Shown in pieces: positions 11,444 to 24,400 of a stretch of 64,000 nt of DNA. Source of the DNA: Hemicordylus capensis (Eukaryota; Chordata; Lepidosauria; Squamata; Cordylidae); NCBI RefSeq assembly GCF_027244095.1, contig NC_069657.1, forward strand, positions 147,370,857-147,434,856. Reading direction: 5' to 3'. The notes beneath the pieces are model-generated. The model did not search any database, was not told the DNA's origin, and worked only from the letters and a program-made list of their open reading frames with translations. A program made the position numbers and the translations under genes. Position 1 is the first letter of the stretch. Each line of letters opens with the position of its first letter.

Positions 11444-11566
11444 GTAAGTGTCACTGTGGGAATAAGGGCTTGGGCCATGGGGGGGGGAGTTGGAGGGAGG
11501 CAACCTTCTCGTGCTTCGGGAAGTGATGCTGGCTCTAGGATGAACAACTAGTGCTAGTAACTGAAG

Positions 11567-11760
11567 CCCTATTCATACGTTATGTTCAACACGCATACGG
11601 TCGGCACACAGTTATAATAGTACACTTCCTATCTGTACCCTCTATTTGAGGGGGAGTGTAACCCAGGTTCACTTTTAAAATGAACACATGCCCGGTTATT
11701 CACACAAACATGTGTACATGTAATACACAAGGACAATTGTATATCTGGATAGGGTTTTCG
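11567..11760. mobile_element. MITE-like repeat (CCCTATTCA family), diverged
   Basis: It starts CCCTATTCATACGTTATGTT and contains ACATGTGTACATGTAA. The related copy at 57713-57970 also starts CCCTATTCAGACGTTATG. The right end is unclear here. Confidence 0.45.
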
Positions 11761-12211
11761 TTATTACTCAAACGAAAAGGTTTAGGGCTTTCTCTAGGAT
11801 ACCAGAGGAAACAGCAGGAGTAAAAAAATCTGATGGATGGGAAGTCTTGGGGAGCTGGGGAGGATAGAACCTTACCAGTGCTGTATCATCAAGTTGCATG
11901 AAAGCAAAACCTTTCCCCCATGAGGCCCCTACCATTGACTCAAGCATACTGCACAGATCTCCCCCTTTTTTGCCCATAGCGACTTTTATGCAGAAAACTC
12001 CAGCCCTTTGAATGAGAGCTGGGGGTGGTGGTGAAGGATCTCTGGGCCCATCCAGGAATGTCCTCCCTCCCTCCCTCCCCACCCCATGCATAGCATGGTA
12101 TGCACAGCAGTGACAGCCTATTATCAGTGAAGCACTACACAGGGCATGATAGAGCAGGAATGCTTGATAGGACAGGCATGTCGCTGCAGCAGAGGAGTGG
12201 GGTCTTCTGAG

Positions 12212-12370
12212 AGCTGGTGTGGTGCACTGGTCAAGGAATGTAAGCCGGGAAGTACCCAACAGAAATCTCACTTCAGCCTTGCACTCACTACAGTGGCCCT
12301 TAGGAAAGCCATTGTTCTCTCAGCTTCCTTTCCCCCTAAATTTGCAATACAGAAATAATAATACTGACCG
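12212..12370 (+). mobile_element. Sauria-like tRNA SINE, diverged
   Basis: The order GAGCTGGTGTGGTGCACTGG, then TTGCACTCACTACAGTGGC and TCTCTCAGCTTCCTTTCCCC resembles the Sauria SINE (GGTGTAGTGGTTA head, TCTCTCAGCC body), with strong decay. Confidence 0.45.
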
Positions 12371-12404
12371 ACTTGACAGGTAATGTGTGGAGAGGAGAGC
12401 TGGT

Positions 12405-12694
12405 CTTGTGGTATTGCATGACTTGTCCCCTAAGGCAGCTAAGCAGAGTCTGCCCTGGTTGCATATGAATGGTTGAATATGAATGTGTGAGCACTGCCAG
12501 ATATTCCCCTCAGGGGATGGAGCCACTCTGGGAAGAGCAGAAGGTTCCACGTTCCCTCCCTGGTTTCTCCAAGATAGGGCTGAGAGAGATTCCTGGCAGC
12601 AACCTCAGAGCAGCCGCTGCCAGTCTGTGAAGACAATACTGAGCTAGATAGACCAATGGTCTGACTCCGTTTATGGCAGCTTCCTATGTTCCTA
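12405..12694 (+). mobile_element. SINE with 5S rRNA-like block, near full length
   Basis: A tRNA-like lead (AGAGCTGGTCTTGTGGTATT) is followed by the 5S-like block CAGCTAAGCAGAGTCTGCCC..TGGTTGCATATGAATGG. The body contains TCCAAGATAGGGCTGAGAGA and ends ATGGCAGCTTCCTATGTTCC. This is the forward-oriented reference copy for the family in this window. Confidence 0.75.
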
Positions 12695-12739
12695 TACTTG
12701 GGGTGTCACATCCATGAGGCAGTAACCTCAGGTGTTGGT

Positions 12740-12769
12740 GTGGGTGGGGTGGGTGGGGTGGGTGGGGGG
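12740..12769 (+). repeat. G/T-rich minisatellite
   Basis: About three copies of a GGGTGGGGT unit ending in a G run. Confidence 0.7.
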
Positions 12770-14154
12770 CAGCAAGTGTTGGCCCCTGCCACCCCAGGCA
12801 CCACTCTGTTGTCCACTGCTGTCTTCCTTTTCTGCCCCTCTGTGGCATGCTGTCTATGTCCCCTTCCTCACCCTTCTGGAGCACATCTCTTCTCTCCCCC
12901 CACCGCCTGACTTCAGCTAGGAATACCCCTGCCACCACTGCCTGACTTGGGGGCATAGTCGGAGAGTGCTTGGATGTTGCTGCTCTGGCCTCAGCAGTAT
13001 GGTGTGTGTGTAGGTGTCTTATTGTCCTTCAGCGCTTCAGGCAGCAAAATGCCTTGGACCATTCTTGTGTAAAGCACTTGGACATATGGAATGTATTAGA
13101 TAAAATAACCACCAGCATGCTTATCAATGCCATCATTTTAATGGACTGGCAGCCTTCTGCCCCAGGCCATATGATAGCCATCTTGACCCAGAGTTGTGGA
13201 CCCTGTGTTTCTCCCCACCCCCACCTCCACCCCCATACTTGTATCTAGGGAAATATGGTTGTGTGCATCCATTATATTTCTCCATGGCTGCCCTATAATG
13301 GAGGAAAACTAGTCCTATCTCTACGTTTCTCCTTTCCCCCTTAATTGACACTCGCCTGCCTGGCGTGAACTGTCCTGGGAGGATGTTCAAATGGACAGAG
13401 GAATAATGAACAGGGCCTCATGGTGAGTGATGCTGGTCTTTTTGTGAGAGAAGGTACAGAATTGCCCACCGATATGATATTTCTACCCTTGACCTTGGTC
13501 TGATGCCTCCATGGAGCAGCTGCAGTGCTTAGGGCAGGGAGAGAGTTTGATGGGCTCTTCCTGCCTGGAGAGCAGTTGTTGATATCTTATTTTCACCACA
13601 AGGCCCGTTAGAGACTTGAAGGTAGTCCAGTTCTCTGTCGTACAACAGGGTCTTCTATTCATTACCCCCTGCAGAGTAATCCATGCCATCTAGGCCTGCT
13701 GTGGTACACAAAGAAGCAACACTGGTGAAGGAGGGTTATACAAACTGGGGCTATCTAGTGAGGTTGGTTTGGGGATATACAGATCTGTAGCAATGAGTCT
13801 GTTTACCCAGCCAAATCAGGATGGTGAGAACTATGTGGACTGAATGGCTCAGGATGCAATTTGCCATGTCGTGCAATAGACATGTGTTATTTTGCCTGGG
13901 TACCCAGTTTGCCACTCAATCCAGATTTGACAGTGCCACTGCAAAGCTGTTGAAAGTGGATTGAACACAGTAGTGTGATAAAAATGTGGTATGAAATGGG
14001 CACATGGTGGAGAGATCACACTGCCACTTCCCTACATGGCAAATGGAGTGCCGATCTGTTTACTTCACATGCCATTCCAGTTTGGTTGCCTGAACTGGCT
14101 TCTTCCTCACTTGGTTGCCTGAACTGGCTCTTTCCTCATCCTTCAACCCTGAAG

Positions 14155-14300
14155 CTCATTCATAATGCTCACTGGGTGACCTTGCGCTAGTTGCTATCTT
14201 TCAGCCTATTTCACCTCACAGGATTGTTATGAGGATACAATAGGGGAGATAACTATGTACGCCTCCCTGAGCTCTGTGGAGGGAAGGAAGAATAAAATAC
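14155..14300 (+). mobile_element. Sauria SINE 3' part
   Basis: CACTGGGTGACCTTGCGCTA, then TTTCAGCCTATTTCACCTCA and CAGGATTGTTATGAGGATAC match the Sauria SINE body and tail. The tRNA head is absent. Confidence 0.7.
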
Positions 14301-14364
14301 AATTAAAAACCACAACTGCATTTCCCATCTCCTTATAATCCTGTCTTGATCTAACTCTCTGTAG

Positions 14365-14397
14365 GTCCCTGGCCTCAGCTGTATCCTGACTGACCCA
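14365..14397 (+). other. OBSL1: OBSL1 5' UTR segment of first coding exon
   Basis: A pyrimidine-rich acceptor ending TCTCTGTAG precedes 33 nt without ATG, then two consecutive ATG codons at 14398 and 14401. The first ATG is taken as the start; the second is equally possible and would shorten the protein by one residue. Confidence 0.55.
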
Positions 14398-15439
14398 ATG
14401 ATGGATGCCTTTGGGGGAGCCCCCCGATTTCTTGCCTATCCCCGCACTTTCACTGTGCAGAGTGGCACCAATGCCATCCTGAAATGGCAGGTGGCTGGTG
14501 AGCCACGTCCCAGCATTGCCTGGGAGAAGGATGGTTCTGCGCTGGAGTTGCCATCAGGCCGGCTGTTTGTGCAGGCTGATGGGGATGCATACAGCCTGCT
14601 GGTGTCTCAAGCTGGCCCGGCAGACAGCGGGCGCTATGTGTGCAAAGCGAGAAACAGTGTGGGTGAAACCTACGCAGCTGCAACCCTCAAAGTGGAGGCA
14701 GCTGAACTGAAACCCAAGGGAAATCTTGATGCTCAGCCTCCCATTTTCCTGAATAAGCCAGTCTCAGCACAGGTGAACCGTGGAGAGGATGTGATCTTTG
14801 CCTGCAGGGTTTCAGGGCAGCTTGAGTGGGAGAAGGATGGACGCAAGCTTTCTGACATCTTTGAGAGCAGTCATTACAAACTGGGCGTCGAGCCGGGTGA
14901 CTGGCATTCCCTGCACATCTACCGCACCCGTCTGCCAGATGCAGGTGTCTACGTGTGTCGGGCACAGAACAGTTTCGGAGAAACAATGGCCGCAGCCGTG
15001 CTGCTGGTGGACTCTGTGGCATCTATTCCCCACAATGGGCCCTTTCAGGATGCACCCCCAAACTGCCATTTCAAGAAACAGGCAGAGGCACATGGGGAAA
15101 AGAAGCACCAACATCAATCTGGGCAAAATGTGGTGTCAGAAGCCAGGCAGAATGGAGAAGTGCTTCCCAGACTACCCACTGTGAAGACTTTTACTGTGAA
15201 CGAAGGGAAGCATGCCAAATTCCGCTGCTATGTAACTGGCAAGCCCAAGCCAGAGATTGTCTGGCAGAAGGATGGGACGGCGCTATCTCCTGGAAGGAGG
15301 CACCTGCTTTATGAGGACAGGGAGGGCTACTTCATCCTCAAGGTGCTGTACTGCACAGCGCGGGACTGTGGGCTCTATGTGTGCACAGCCTGCAACGCGG
15401 CAGGCCAGACACTCAGTGCTGTGAGCCTCCATGTCAAAG
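14398..15439 (+). CDS. OBSL1: OBSL1 exon 1: Ig1-Ig3
   Basis: Residues 1-347. Ig1 (about 10-100) has WEKDG and DSGRYVCKARN; Ig2 (about 118-203) has FACRVSG, LEWEKDG and DAGVYVCRAQN; Ig3 (about 255-347) has KHAKFRCYVTG, IVWQKDG and GLYVCTACN. A 50-residue polar linker rich in His/Lys/Gln separates Ig2 and Ig3. Ig1 carries Trp (AILKWQV) where the B-strand Cys is expected; Ig2 is a few residues short between its Cys and Trp. Ig1 and Ig3 are the titin- and myomesin-binding domains in mammals. Donor AAAG|GTACC. Confidence 0.95.
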
Positions 15440-18400
15440 GTACCCACATCGTGGAGTGAAATCACAGAGTGGTGTGCGGGGGAGCCACATTCAATCTGAG
15501 TATCAAAGCTACCTCTTGGCGAGCATTAGATGGGAGATAGGCTATTCATTGAGGGCAGAATGAAAGCACATTATAGGCTTGAAGGAAAACACCTAGAGAA
15601 ATATGGTCACTCCCAAGGGACGGAGTGAGGAGTTTACCAAGATAGGAGAGTCTGTTATCTGCAGGGATGAAAATATGAGATCTAGGACAGACGGCTGAGG
15701 GTGCAGAAAAGCAGACACAGAGTGGAAAAGTAGGTGTAACCCAAGGCACTATGCAGCATACTATCGGGGTCTGTCACCAGGATCGTTGGCGTGTAGCCCA
15801 TCATTGCCACTGTTGGGATATTGAACAAAGGAACCCATTGCTGCAGATGGGGGTGATGCACAGTTGTGACTTAAATTGAGAGCCAAGATGCAGTCATAAA
15901 ACACACATTCCAGGGTGGCAACCTGCTTGTGAGAAGGGGAACAGACTTATAGCCAAGGAGCACTCACATGGAATTGGCAAGCAGGAATTCTTTGGGTCAG
16001 GAGAGCTAGCCAGCAGTCCCAGCGTATTTATAACTGTTGTGGGTTTGGCAAGTAGAGTCCTGTTCACTGCATGAGGTATCTGGGTGGCAATTTTAGTACG
16101 TACTCGAAGGCCTTGCCAGGAATGGGGAGTACATGCCACTTGCCCAGTGACAGTGCCTAAGAAATGTGGAGTAGTTTGGACATTCAGCCAGGGGCCAGGT
16201 CAGGGGCCACTGCCAACTACAGTGCCAGACATGAATTATTTCCTATCTCAAGGGAGAGGACATAACTTACGAGATAGGGGCTATTGGAGATGGCTTGGCG
16301 AGATGCTCATCCATCCTGGATTGAGGGGAAAACCATTGGCCTTTTCACACAACAGAAGGGTGTGGAATCAAGTAATCAGTGTGGAATAGGGGAGCAGGAT
16401 GATGCCAAATGACTCCACACTCTTGATTATCATATGTTGACCAAGTCTTCTGAGCAGAGCCTATGGGTATGCAACTGTATTTGTGTAAGAAGAGCTGATC
16501 AACACATGGAATTTAGGGATGAGCACAATCTCACCTATGAATCAGTTCCACAATTCATTGTGTGAAGAGGGTTAGTGGCACAGAAAAGAGAAGGAAAGGG
16601 AGTTTGTTTGCTGGCCAGCAGGACATCCTATGGCCTAGATCAGACACATAGCAGCTGTGGGTAGTGTTTCTAGATGCCACGGACTGCAGGTAAGGATCTC
16701 AAGACGGAAAACTCCTCCATGTAAAATGCTCCTTACACATACTCCCTAATACGCTTGTGTTTTTACATGAAGGACCATCTCCCACCTGCAGTCTGAAGCA
16801 GTAGAGTACTTTATCTGCTGTACTTTATCTGCTGTTTGTGAGAACTAGGCCTCAGATTTTAGTACTTTATCTGTTGTTTGTGAGAACTAGGCTTCAGCCT
16901 CTGAGGTGGGAGTGTGTTGAGAGTAAGCATCCATGTGAAGATCAACAACAGCCAGTTTTTTTGTCAGTGCTGGGAACTGTGCCATGCAAAACCTACCAGC
17001 TCCTGAGGTTACCTATTGCCCCTATAGGTAATAGGTAATAGGTAATTCCTGGAAGGTGCTGCCTGTGGAAACAGATGTGCCTTGTTTTACTGCTGTGATC
17101 TTCGGCCCTTGTGGACCAACACGGGCCACAAGACTATCTAAAATAATGTATGTCACACCACAAAGAGGTGGGTGGGAAGCAACAAAGGCGAGCTATGGGG
17201 TATTGGTTAAAATGGAATACAGTGGTCAAGGGAGCGAAAAATGAAGGACTATAAAATACATATACATTTTTAGTGGTACTTATACAATATTAGTAGTAAA
17301 ATACATATACATATACATTTTATGGATTGACATAACGCTCTTTCCTACTACCACAGGTTGAGTGCTTGACTGGGATTGTGTGACGTCATTAATTTAGAAG
17401 AGGGTTCAGAGGAGAGCAACAGAACTGATAAAGAATAAGGAATGCTGCTGGGCTGATGACAGAGATGAGGAAGGCTTGTTTAGCCTGGAGAAGAGAAGCT
17501 GGGAGGTGAATGTGTGATAACAGCCTTCAGTTATATGTCAAAGGCTGCTGTTAGAAGGAAGGGAGCCAACTGTTCTCTGAACCTATTCAGGGTTAGCTGA
17601 AGGGGGGAAAGGAGCTTTACCCAAAAGAGGAAGATGAAATACCAGGAAGATTTTCCTGTCCGTAAGAATAACCATGCAATGGAACATGTTACCGAGAGAC
17701 TTTGGTGTGCCTGCATTCATTGGGGCTTTTTAAAAATAGGCAAAACATCTGTCATGACTGGAGCCTGAGTAGATGAAGGCTGGTAGGAAAAATTCCCCTA
17801 GGAATAAGGTGGCTGGTTGCAGTGACTGGATTGCACAGGCAGAGAAAGCAACTGGGCCCAAAGGGGCTCATTTAAATGTTTTTTAAAAAGGAGTTCTCGT
17901 GAAGCGCTGGCCAACAGTGCTTCATGGAAACCTATAATACGGATTACTTAGAACCTGTACTATACAAATGGCAGGTGAAGTGGTAGCACCATTCCTGGAT
18001 AGTGCTGCTTCTGACTGGACGGAATGCTCCCTCATAGAAAACACTCCCTGCACATAGAAAACTAATGTTAGAAAGAAGGTTTCTAGTTTTCAGCCTTCTC
18101 CTTGAAATGCTAGTTTTCTAGAGAGGAGTGTTCAGGCAAGAAAGCACCACCACTGCCACCAGCAGTCCAAAGCAGTACTTAATCACTTTATCTAGCATTT
18201 GTAAAAACTAGGCCCCATATGTTATTTTTAAGGTGTTGCCCCTTTAAAACTTGAATGGACCTTTGAAAAATTCTTCATTGTTGTCTCTCTTAATGCTATG
18301 AAAAGAAGATTTAATCCAGGGTTTAATTTGTGCCAGGTCTCAACCCTAATATGTGTTCTCAGTGCCAACACTCACCTCTGAAATATATGGAGAAGAAATA

Positions 18401-21400
18401 AAGGGAAGTGCCCTGATTAGGTGCAATTGTATATTTTTCTCACCACTGAGTAACATCAGGCAGTTCCCATGGATTGGAGATGAAGGGGAAGGACTTTCAA
18501 GTCAGATGATATGGTTTCCAGACACTGGCATCTAGGTTTTTCTAGAAATTAAGTATTGGACTCAGCTGTGCCATCAAAACAACCCCTGCCAGTTCCCAGA
18601 GTCATTTGCCTTTCTGTTTCCTGCATTATCATCTCTGCTCCATGTTTCCTTGGGTTGTTGTGTTCACTTATGTTGTACTGGGACCCTGAAGAAGTGACAG
18701 CAAGAGAGTTGAGTGCTATGGATACCACATGCCACCCACTTAGCACTCTGCCACCTCTCAGAATAACCCTTGGGAGGAGCATCAGGATGTCCCCCCTCCC
18801 ACACACATACACTTTTGCCTCCCCCAAGGCAGACACAGGAGGGCCAGGCACCTGTTGACTATCCCTTGGTTCCAGAGGACCTAAAAGCAACTTTAAAAAC
18901 AATCGAGTTATCTTAACATACATGTTCTTTTTGTTGACAAAATATTCTAGAAAGAATGTGGGCAGGAGAGATTGGTAGTGTTTTACAAAACAATTGAGTT
19001 AAACTCTTATGTTCATACTTCTTTTGGTGACAAAATCCTATAGAGAGAATGTGGATGGGGGAGATTGCTAGAGTTTATTAAAACTGCTTTGCCCGCTCAT
19101 AAATGATGAGATTCAATATTCATTAAACCCTATAATCATTTCCTGTGGCAAAGCCTGATAAAAGTTTACTCTGTCTCAGGAAAGATAGAGATAGATTTAC
19201 TCTATCTCAGGCTAGATGATGGTCTGCGGTGTGAGTGATAGTATACGAATCAGAAAAGGTTGTGGTCAGCTCATAGTCTGCCCAAGCTACAGGTAGCCCC
19301 TACCATGGGTGGTGGGTGGGGGGTGGGGTGGTGCTTCTGGTTTGCAGATGTCCTTGACAGCTAAATGAACGCCTACCCCAGTGGTAGAAGCAACAGCAGG
19401 TGTTTGTGAAATGATATATGAGGAAACCTGAGGGCTGAGGCAGGAGAGTTGTGGTAGAGCAAAAAACGACTGGTCTGGAAGTTTGTGAGGGAGAGGGATG
19501 GCGTTTTGCTGGATCCAACCACCCCTGGCTCTCTTTTTCAGCCCCACGACCCTGCCGGACTCTGGGGACTTAGACTGTGGAGAAGTGCCTTGCCTCAGAG
19601 ACTTGGGTTCTCATGCACAGCCAGGCCCTTTTCTGTCTCTTGCCCACAGAACCCCGGCTGCGGTTCCAGATGCCCTTGGTGGACGTGGAAGTGCAGGAAC
19701 GCCAGGATGCTGTGTTGGAATGCCAAGTGCCTCTCGAGACCATCCCTACAGCATGGTATCTTGAAGATAAGCGCCTGCAGCCCAGCCCCAAGTACCTCAT
19801 GGAGGAGCAAGGCCTGCTGCGGCGGCTGACAGTGCGGGATGCCCGGGCGGATGATGATGGCATATACCTATGTGAGATGGAGGGCAGGGGCCGCAGCGTT
19901 GGGGAGCTTTCCGTGCAAGGTGAGGGGCACTGGGAGTTATGCCGAGTGGTGGCTAAGCCAGCCAGGAAACTGCCTTGTGCTGTTTTGGTGTCCTCCATCT
20001 TATGTGGAGGCCCTTCCTCCCATGTAACTGCCCAACTCTTCCCCTCAGGCCTAATTGTGAAGCGGTTGCCGCGGAAACTGGATGTGATGGAAGGGGAGAA
20101 TGCCGCCTTCTGTGTGGAGACAAGGGAACCTGTGGATGTGCCCAGTTGGGGTCGGAATGGGCAGGAACTAATGGAAGCATCACACACCCTGATCAGGAGC
20201 TTTGGTAAAACCCACCTGCTGGTTCTGGTGCACGTGACGAGGCATGATGCAGGGGTCATCACTTTTACAGCGGGCGAGTCACAGACCTCTGCGCAGCTCC
20301 GTGTCAAATGTGAGTGCAAAGGGGAAATGGGGCTGGTTAGGGGGCAGGGTGAGAAATCCAGAGAGCAATGGAACTCTCTACATCATTCAGCTTGATGTGA
20401 ACTCCAGTCCCAAAGTCAGTCCCCCACTGAGGGGAATAAATGCATTTCTAATTCCTCATTCTGAACTGGTCTGGAACTGAATTGGCACTTCATAGAAGGA
20501 ATGTTTGCTATATTCCTGTCTAGAACCCCACAGTCAATATTCAGGCTGGGTGTGAGTGATGCAGAGCTTTAGTGAGTAAGCCAGGCCTGGATCTGACCTA
20601 ACTGAAGAAGCACAGACTAAACGGAATCAGGCCAAGCTTGTATGGGAACTGTACTGAACTGCCCCAGACTGTTAAATCAATATTCTAATGTTAATTTAGA
20701 ACACGAATTCTTAACCACCATTAATTCTTAATCACCTATGCAGGTCCCATTGCTCCCCAAATGGACATTTGCAAGTAGATCTTGCACTTGCCTATACTTC
20801 AGAAGCCCATTCTCGTCAGTTTTAAATACTAGGCACAGGGGCACCTGTAGGCAAAAAAGATTTGCTGCCCCGGCTTGAGGGCTTGCGGGGGAGGTTGGGG
20901 GCAAGTTAAATCTTTAACTGTATTTTGTTTTATTGTGTTTTAGTGTTGTTGTATTGGATATGTTTGTTATTTCTATTTCTGCTGGCCAATGGCTGTAATA
21001 AAATTGATGATGATGTCAAATCTTTAAAAAAACCTTTTTTCAGCTGTGGGGATGGTACCAAAGACGGGGGGTGGCCAGAGGGGGGCGGACACTCAGGGTC
21101 AGGGGGGACTGAGGTGGGGGAGGCGGTGGTGGTGGCAAGAGCTTCTTCCCTGAGCCTGCCTGCCACCCAAATGACAGGTCCAGCCATTCTCGGCCCATTT
21201 CAGGGCTCCGAAATGGGCCCAAAACAGCCCAACCTGTCATTTGGGTGGCAGGCGGACTCAGGGAAGGAACTCTTACCATTGCCGCTGCCTCCCCCGTCTC
21301 CCCCGTCTTGGTCTCCCCTCATCTTGAGTGCCTACCCTCTGCTGGCTGCCCCCTCCATCTCCGGTACCATCCCTGCTGCACAGCGGCGGCTAAAAAAAGA

Positions 21401-24400
21401 TTTTAAAAAAGATTTAACTTGCCTCCGACCCCCGAATTTGCCGCCTCTCATAATTTGCCGCCGTAGAGAAGTGACTATCTTGCCTATGCGTTAATTCCCC
21501 TGCTCCACTCCGATTAGGCGGTCAGGAGAGGAGGCTACTGGGAGGCCCATTTAAGTGAATCTCTGCTTTCTAGAGAAGGGTATAAAATAATTAATTAATG
21601 AATATTGTGAGTAGTAATTTACTAAGGCATGGTTGAGGATTGACATCCATGAGACATCATCCACTGCAATTATGTTTCTCTCTAGAGCTGCAATGAATGT
21701 TGGGAAGAACATTCTTAAGCAAATCCTCTGAATGTTAATGTGCTTATAAACGTTGTGATTTGTATTCTCCTTGCAAGCTGTAAGGACATTGAATTCGGCA
21801 AGTTTATACTTAACACAATTGCCCTTAAATTAATCAAACCAGACTTGAGCTTTATGTTTTAAGGTGATTGAGAGGGTGGTGGCTTCTCAACTCTAGTCAG
21901 TCTTTAAAGAAGCAGATTATCTGAACCCATTTCAAACTGGCTTTTGGGCAGGCTACAGGGTGGAGACTGTCTTGGTTGGCCTGATGGATGTTCTCCAATT
22001 AGGAATCAACACGGGGAGTGTGACCCTGATGGATCTCTCGGCAGTTTTCAATACCATCAGCCATGGTATCCTTCTGGTCCTCCTAAGGGGCCTGGGGGTG
22101 GAAGGCTTTGTTTTTCAGTCATTCCGCTCCTACCTCTCAGGTAGATTCCAGATGGTGTCACTTGGAGATTGTTGCTCTTCAAAGCGAGAGCTAATGTATG
22201 GAGTCCCACAGGGCTCCATTCTATCTCTAATGCTTTTTAACATCAGCATGAAACCGTGGGAGAGATCATCGGGCGATTTGGTGCAGGGTGCTATCAAGAT
22301 GTTGATGACACCCAGATCTATTTCTCCATATCAACTTCATCAGGGGATGGCTTAACCTCTCTAAATGCTTGCTTGGAATTGGTAACGGGCTGGATGAGGG
22401 AGAACAAACTGAAGCTGAATCAAAACCAAATGGAGGCCAGAACTTGTGGGAGGCCAGAACTTAGGCAGTGGTTTAGATATGTCTGTTATGGGATTACACT
22501 CCCCCTGAATGATCAGGTATGTAGCTTGGGAGTACTTCTGGACCCAAGCCTCTTCCTGATATCTCAGTTTGAGGCAGTGCCCAGGAGTGCTGTTTATCTG
22601 CTTTGGCTGATATGCCAGCTATGTCAATTTCTTGAGACAAATTACTTTAAAACAGTGGTGCATATGCTGGTAACATCCAGGCTTGACTACTGCAATGTGC
22701 TCTATGTTGGGCTGCCTTCGTACATAGTTCAGAAACTGCAATGGGTACAGAATTTGGCAGCCAGTTTGGTCTGGTGCCTCTAAATACCAGATGCCTTTAA
22801 ATACCACTTGCAGGGGAGCAACAGCAAGAGAGAGGGCATGCCCTCACCTCTTAGAGAGGGCATGCCCTCACCTCTTGCCTGTGGGCTTCTCAGAGGCATC
22901 TGATTGGTCACTGTGTGAAACAGGATGCTGGACTAGATAGGCCTTGGGCCTGATCCAGCAGGGCTGTTCTTATATTCTTATGTCTCTGGGGCCACCTATT
23001 TAAATTTTTTTAATCATCAATACTGTTGGTTATTATAGATATCGTCGCAAAATATAGGCTGTTCCCAGTAAAGTTGTTGTTATTATTATTTATTGACACA
23101 GTCAGACAGGTGTTATTGACTGGTTTGTTTTATCCAGACATGGGAGGGACTCGATGTCTGGATAAAACAAACCAGTCAATAACACCTGTCTGACTGTGTC
23201 AATAAATAACAACAACAACAACAACAACAACTTTACTTTACTGGGAACAGCCTGTATTTTGTGACGATATCTTAATAACCAACAGTATTGATGATAAAAT
23301 TCAGCCATCCCAGGTCCTTGAGAAGGAATCGATGTCTGGATAAAACAAACCAGTCAATTACACCTGTCTGACTGTGTAAACAAGAAATAATAATAAAAGA
23401 ACTACACTGGATGCCAATTAGTTTCCAGGCAAAATACAAAGGGCTGGTTATTACCTATAAAGCCCTGAATGTCTTGGGCCCAGGATATTTAAGAGAGCAC
23501 CTTCTGCTTCATGAACCACTTTGCCTATTAAGATCATCGGGGCAGGCCTGGTTGTGTTTGCCACTGGTTTGCTTTGTAGCGAACCAAAAACTGGGCCTTC
23601 TCTAGGATTGTCCAGAGGCTCCAGAACACATTCTCAAATGAAATCAGAATCTCCCCATCTCTGGTTAATTTTAAATGACTTTTGAAAACACTCCTGTTTT
23701 ATCAGGCTTTTAGTTTATGATGTTTTAAAGTTTTAACCTGTTTATATTATTTTTAGGTTTTGGTTATTGTTTGATTGGATTGTATACTGATTTTATATAG
23801 GGTGGTCTATAAATGCGACAAACAAATAAATATATAAATGTTTTCTTTAAATTACGCCTCATTTTGAAATTTCAAAAAGGTTGAATTTGAACTCTGAAAT
23901 GTTGCCATATATTGCACTGCTGCCTTTTTCTGTCCTGAGCCTCAAACTCTGGTTTTGCACTGCTTTCGATCTATTCTCCTATGAGAGCCCCTCAAGGGTT
24001 AGGGCTATCTCTCTGAGTGTCTGCATTAAAAGGAGGATCAAACAGTCATAGAATGATACAGCACAAAGAAGACAAAGACAGCTAAGCTACAAGCTAGCTA
24101 GCTACTCTTCAGTCTTCCCTTCCGAAATCTACGACTAATCCTTGATAAAGAGTTCTTGTACTTGAAACGTGTCAGGAACACAATCATATAAAGAAGGCTT
24201 TCCTGACAGAAGCTTTTTGTTTTTTTTTGTTTTGCTGCTGTACACAAATCCTTTTTCACAAGGTACACCCAGTTGTTTGTGCTTCTTCCTCTAATGGTTT
24301 GTTTTGTTACTGAAAACCAGCCTTGGGGGCAGCCATAGCTAGTGGTAGAGGGGCTGCTTAACCTTTCCCCTTATTGCATTTTGTCAGTATAGATCAAAAT

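Larger units (their letters stand above)
11444..14364 (+). other. OBSL1: Putative first (5' UTR) intron of OBSL1
   Basis: Bounded by the donor at 11444 and the acceptor ending at 14364. It holds a MITE-like piece (about 11567-11760), SINEs (12212-12370, 12405-12694, 14155-14300) and a G/T-rich minisatellite (12740-12769). No coding exon is supported. Confidence 0.4.
15440..19649 (+). other. OBSL1: OBSL1 intron 1
   Basis: 4.2 kb. It contains a CR1-like fragment (17395-17790), a duplicated ACTTTATCTG..TTTGTGAGAACTAGG motif around 16810-16905 with a related TIR-like repeat around 17930-18215, and diverged tandem units at 18895-19085. No exon was recognised in it. Confidence 0.7.

Noticed and set aside
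20925-21494. 189-aa plus-strand frame rich in Pro/Gly
   Set aside because: It lies in a palindromic G/C-rich element; frames on both strands are equally long.
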